A stretch of DNA of 6,154 nucleotides from Porphyromonadaceae bacterium (GTDB lineage Bacteria > Bacteroidota > Bacteroidia > Bacteroidales > UBA11471). This document shows, one piece after another, positions 5,995-6,154 of the stretch. Position 1 is the stretch's first letter. Each line of letters opens with the position of its first letter. Position numbers and translations under genes: made by a program. The stretch spans positions 1 through 6,154 of the forward strand of contig JAJQIP010000172.1 of assembly GCA_021199145.1 (NCBI GenBank), given 5' to 3'. Under the pieces are notes generated by a model. It made no database searches. It had not been told where the DNA came from and worked only from the letters and a program-made list of their open reading frames with translations.

Positions 5995-6154
5995 CTACAT
6001 TACGTTGAGGATTTGTTCTTTAATCTGTTCAAGCTCGTCCTTCATGCGGACAACGATTTTCTGCAATTCCGCCTGGTTGGCTTTGGAGCCCATCGTATTG
6101 ACTTCCCGGCCTATTTCCTGACTGATGAAGCCTAACTTTTTCCCTTGTCCGTAA
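5995..6154 (-). CDS. yicC: YicC/YloC family endoribonuclease, C-terminal fragment cut by window edge
   Basis: Only the last 52 codons and the TAG stop (5995-5997) are in the window; the N-terminal part, about 240 residues in a typical 290-residue family member, lies beyond 6154. The fragment contains the family's most conserved C-terminal block: GKKLGFISQEIGREVNTMGS (residues 4-23 of the fragment) followed by KANQAEL and a final amphipathic helix KDELEQIKEQILNV. This is the DUF1732 region. YicC of E. coli and YloC of Bacillus subtilis are reported endoribonucleases acting on RNA. Adjacency to gmk supports the call. The truncation is due to the window edge, not a mutation. Confidence 0.92.
   Translation of the reverse strand, partial: YGQGKKLGFISQEIGREVNTMGSKANQAELQKIVVRMKDELEQIKEQILNVM

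Larger units (their letters stand above)
2324..6154 (-). other. Probable single leftward transcription unit yicC-gmk-nadD-GT4-DUF5063-exonuclease
   Basis: Six genes on the same strand are separated by 2, 4, 16, 2 and 2 bases in the order of transcription. These gaps leave no room for promoters or terminators, and I saw no Bacteroides-type -7 element in the largest gap (4800-4815). Transcription must begin upstream of yicC, outside the window, and probably ends at the inverted repeat near 2300. Promoters inside coding sequence cannot be excluded. Confidence 0.75.

Noticed and set aside
5585..6121. 178-codon open frame on the + strand opposite gmk and yicC
   Set aside because: It lies across two firmly identified genes on the other strand and has no recognisable domain.
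1..6154. Search for mobile elements, CRISPR repeats, tRNA or rRNA genes, riboswitches and defence systems
   Set aside because: Nearly every base belongs to a recognised gene, and I saw no terminal repeats, spaced direct repeats, cloverleaf sequences or transposase/integrase motifs.

Overview
The window looks like an ordinary chromosomal segment of a member of the Bacteroidales. The evidence is the protein sequences (closest in my memory to Bacteroides, Barnesiella and Porphyromonas-type homologues), the presence of a DUF5063 protein beside a DEDDy exonuclease, translation starts without consistent Shine-Dalgarno sequences, and a base composition that looks close to 50% G+C by eye. I see no sign of a mobile element, phage, CRISPR array, tRNA or rRNA. 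Gene density is very high; the longest stretch without a gene is about 29 bases.

Layout: two genes run rightward and six run leftward, converging near 2300. On the + strand are the 3' two-thirds of an RlmD/RumA-type RNA m5U methyltransferase (1-896, 5' end outside the window) and a 12-helix major facilitator transporter (926-2296). An AT-rich inverted repeat (2288-2332) at the convergence point probably ends transcription from both sides. On the - strand, read right to left, are the C-terminal end of a YicC/YloC endoribonuclease (5995-6154), guanylate kinase gmk (5414-5992), nicotinate-nucleotide adenylyltransferase nadD (4816-5409), a GT4 glycosyltransferase (3624-4799), a DUF5063 protein with a histidine run near its C-terminus (2980-3621) and a single-domain 3'-5' exonuclease (2324-2977). 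The gaps between these six genes are 2, 4, 16, 2 and 2 bases, so they almost certainly form one transcription unit whose promoter lies beyond the right edge.

The leftward unit combines RNA turnover (YicC and the DEDDy exonuclease), nucleotide metabolism (Gmk, NadD) and a glycosyltransferase. The first three are housekeeping genes. The glycosyltransferase, DUF5063 and exonuclease genes are co-transcribed passengers whose exact jobs cannot be read from the sequence. The most interesting single item is the transporter, which aligns from memory along most of its length with the animal lysosomal dipeptide transporter MFSD1, suggesting a small-peptide or similar substrate. I did not find a convincing novel multi-gene system here.
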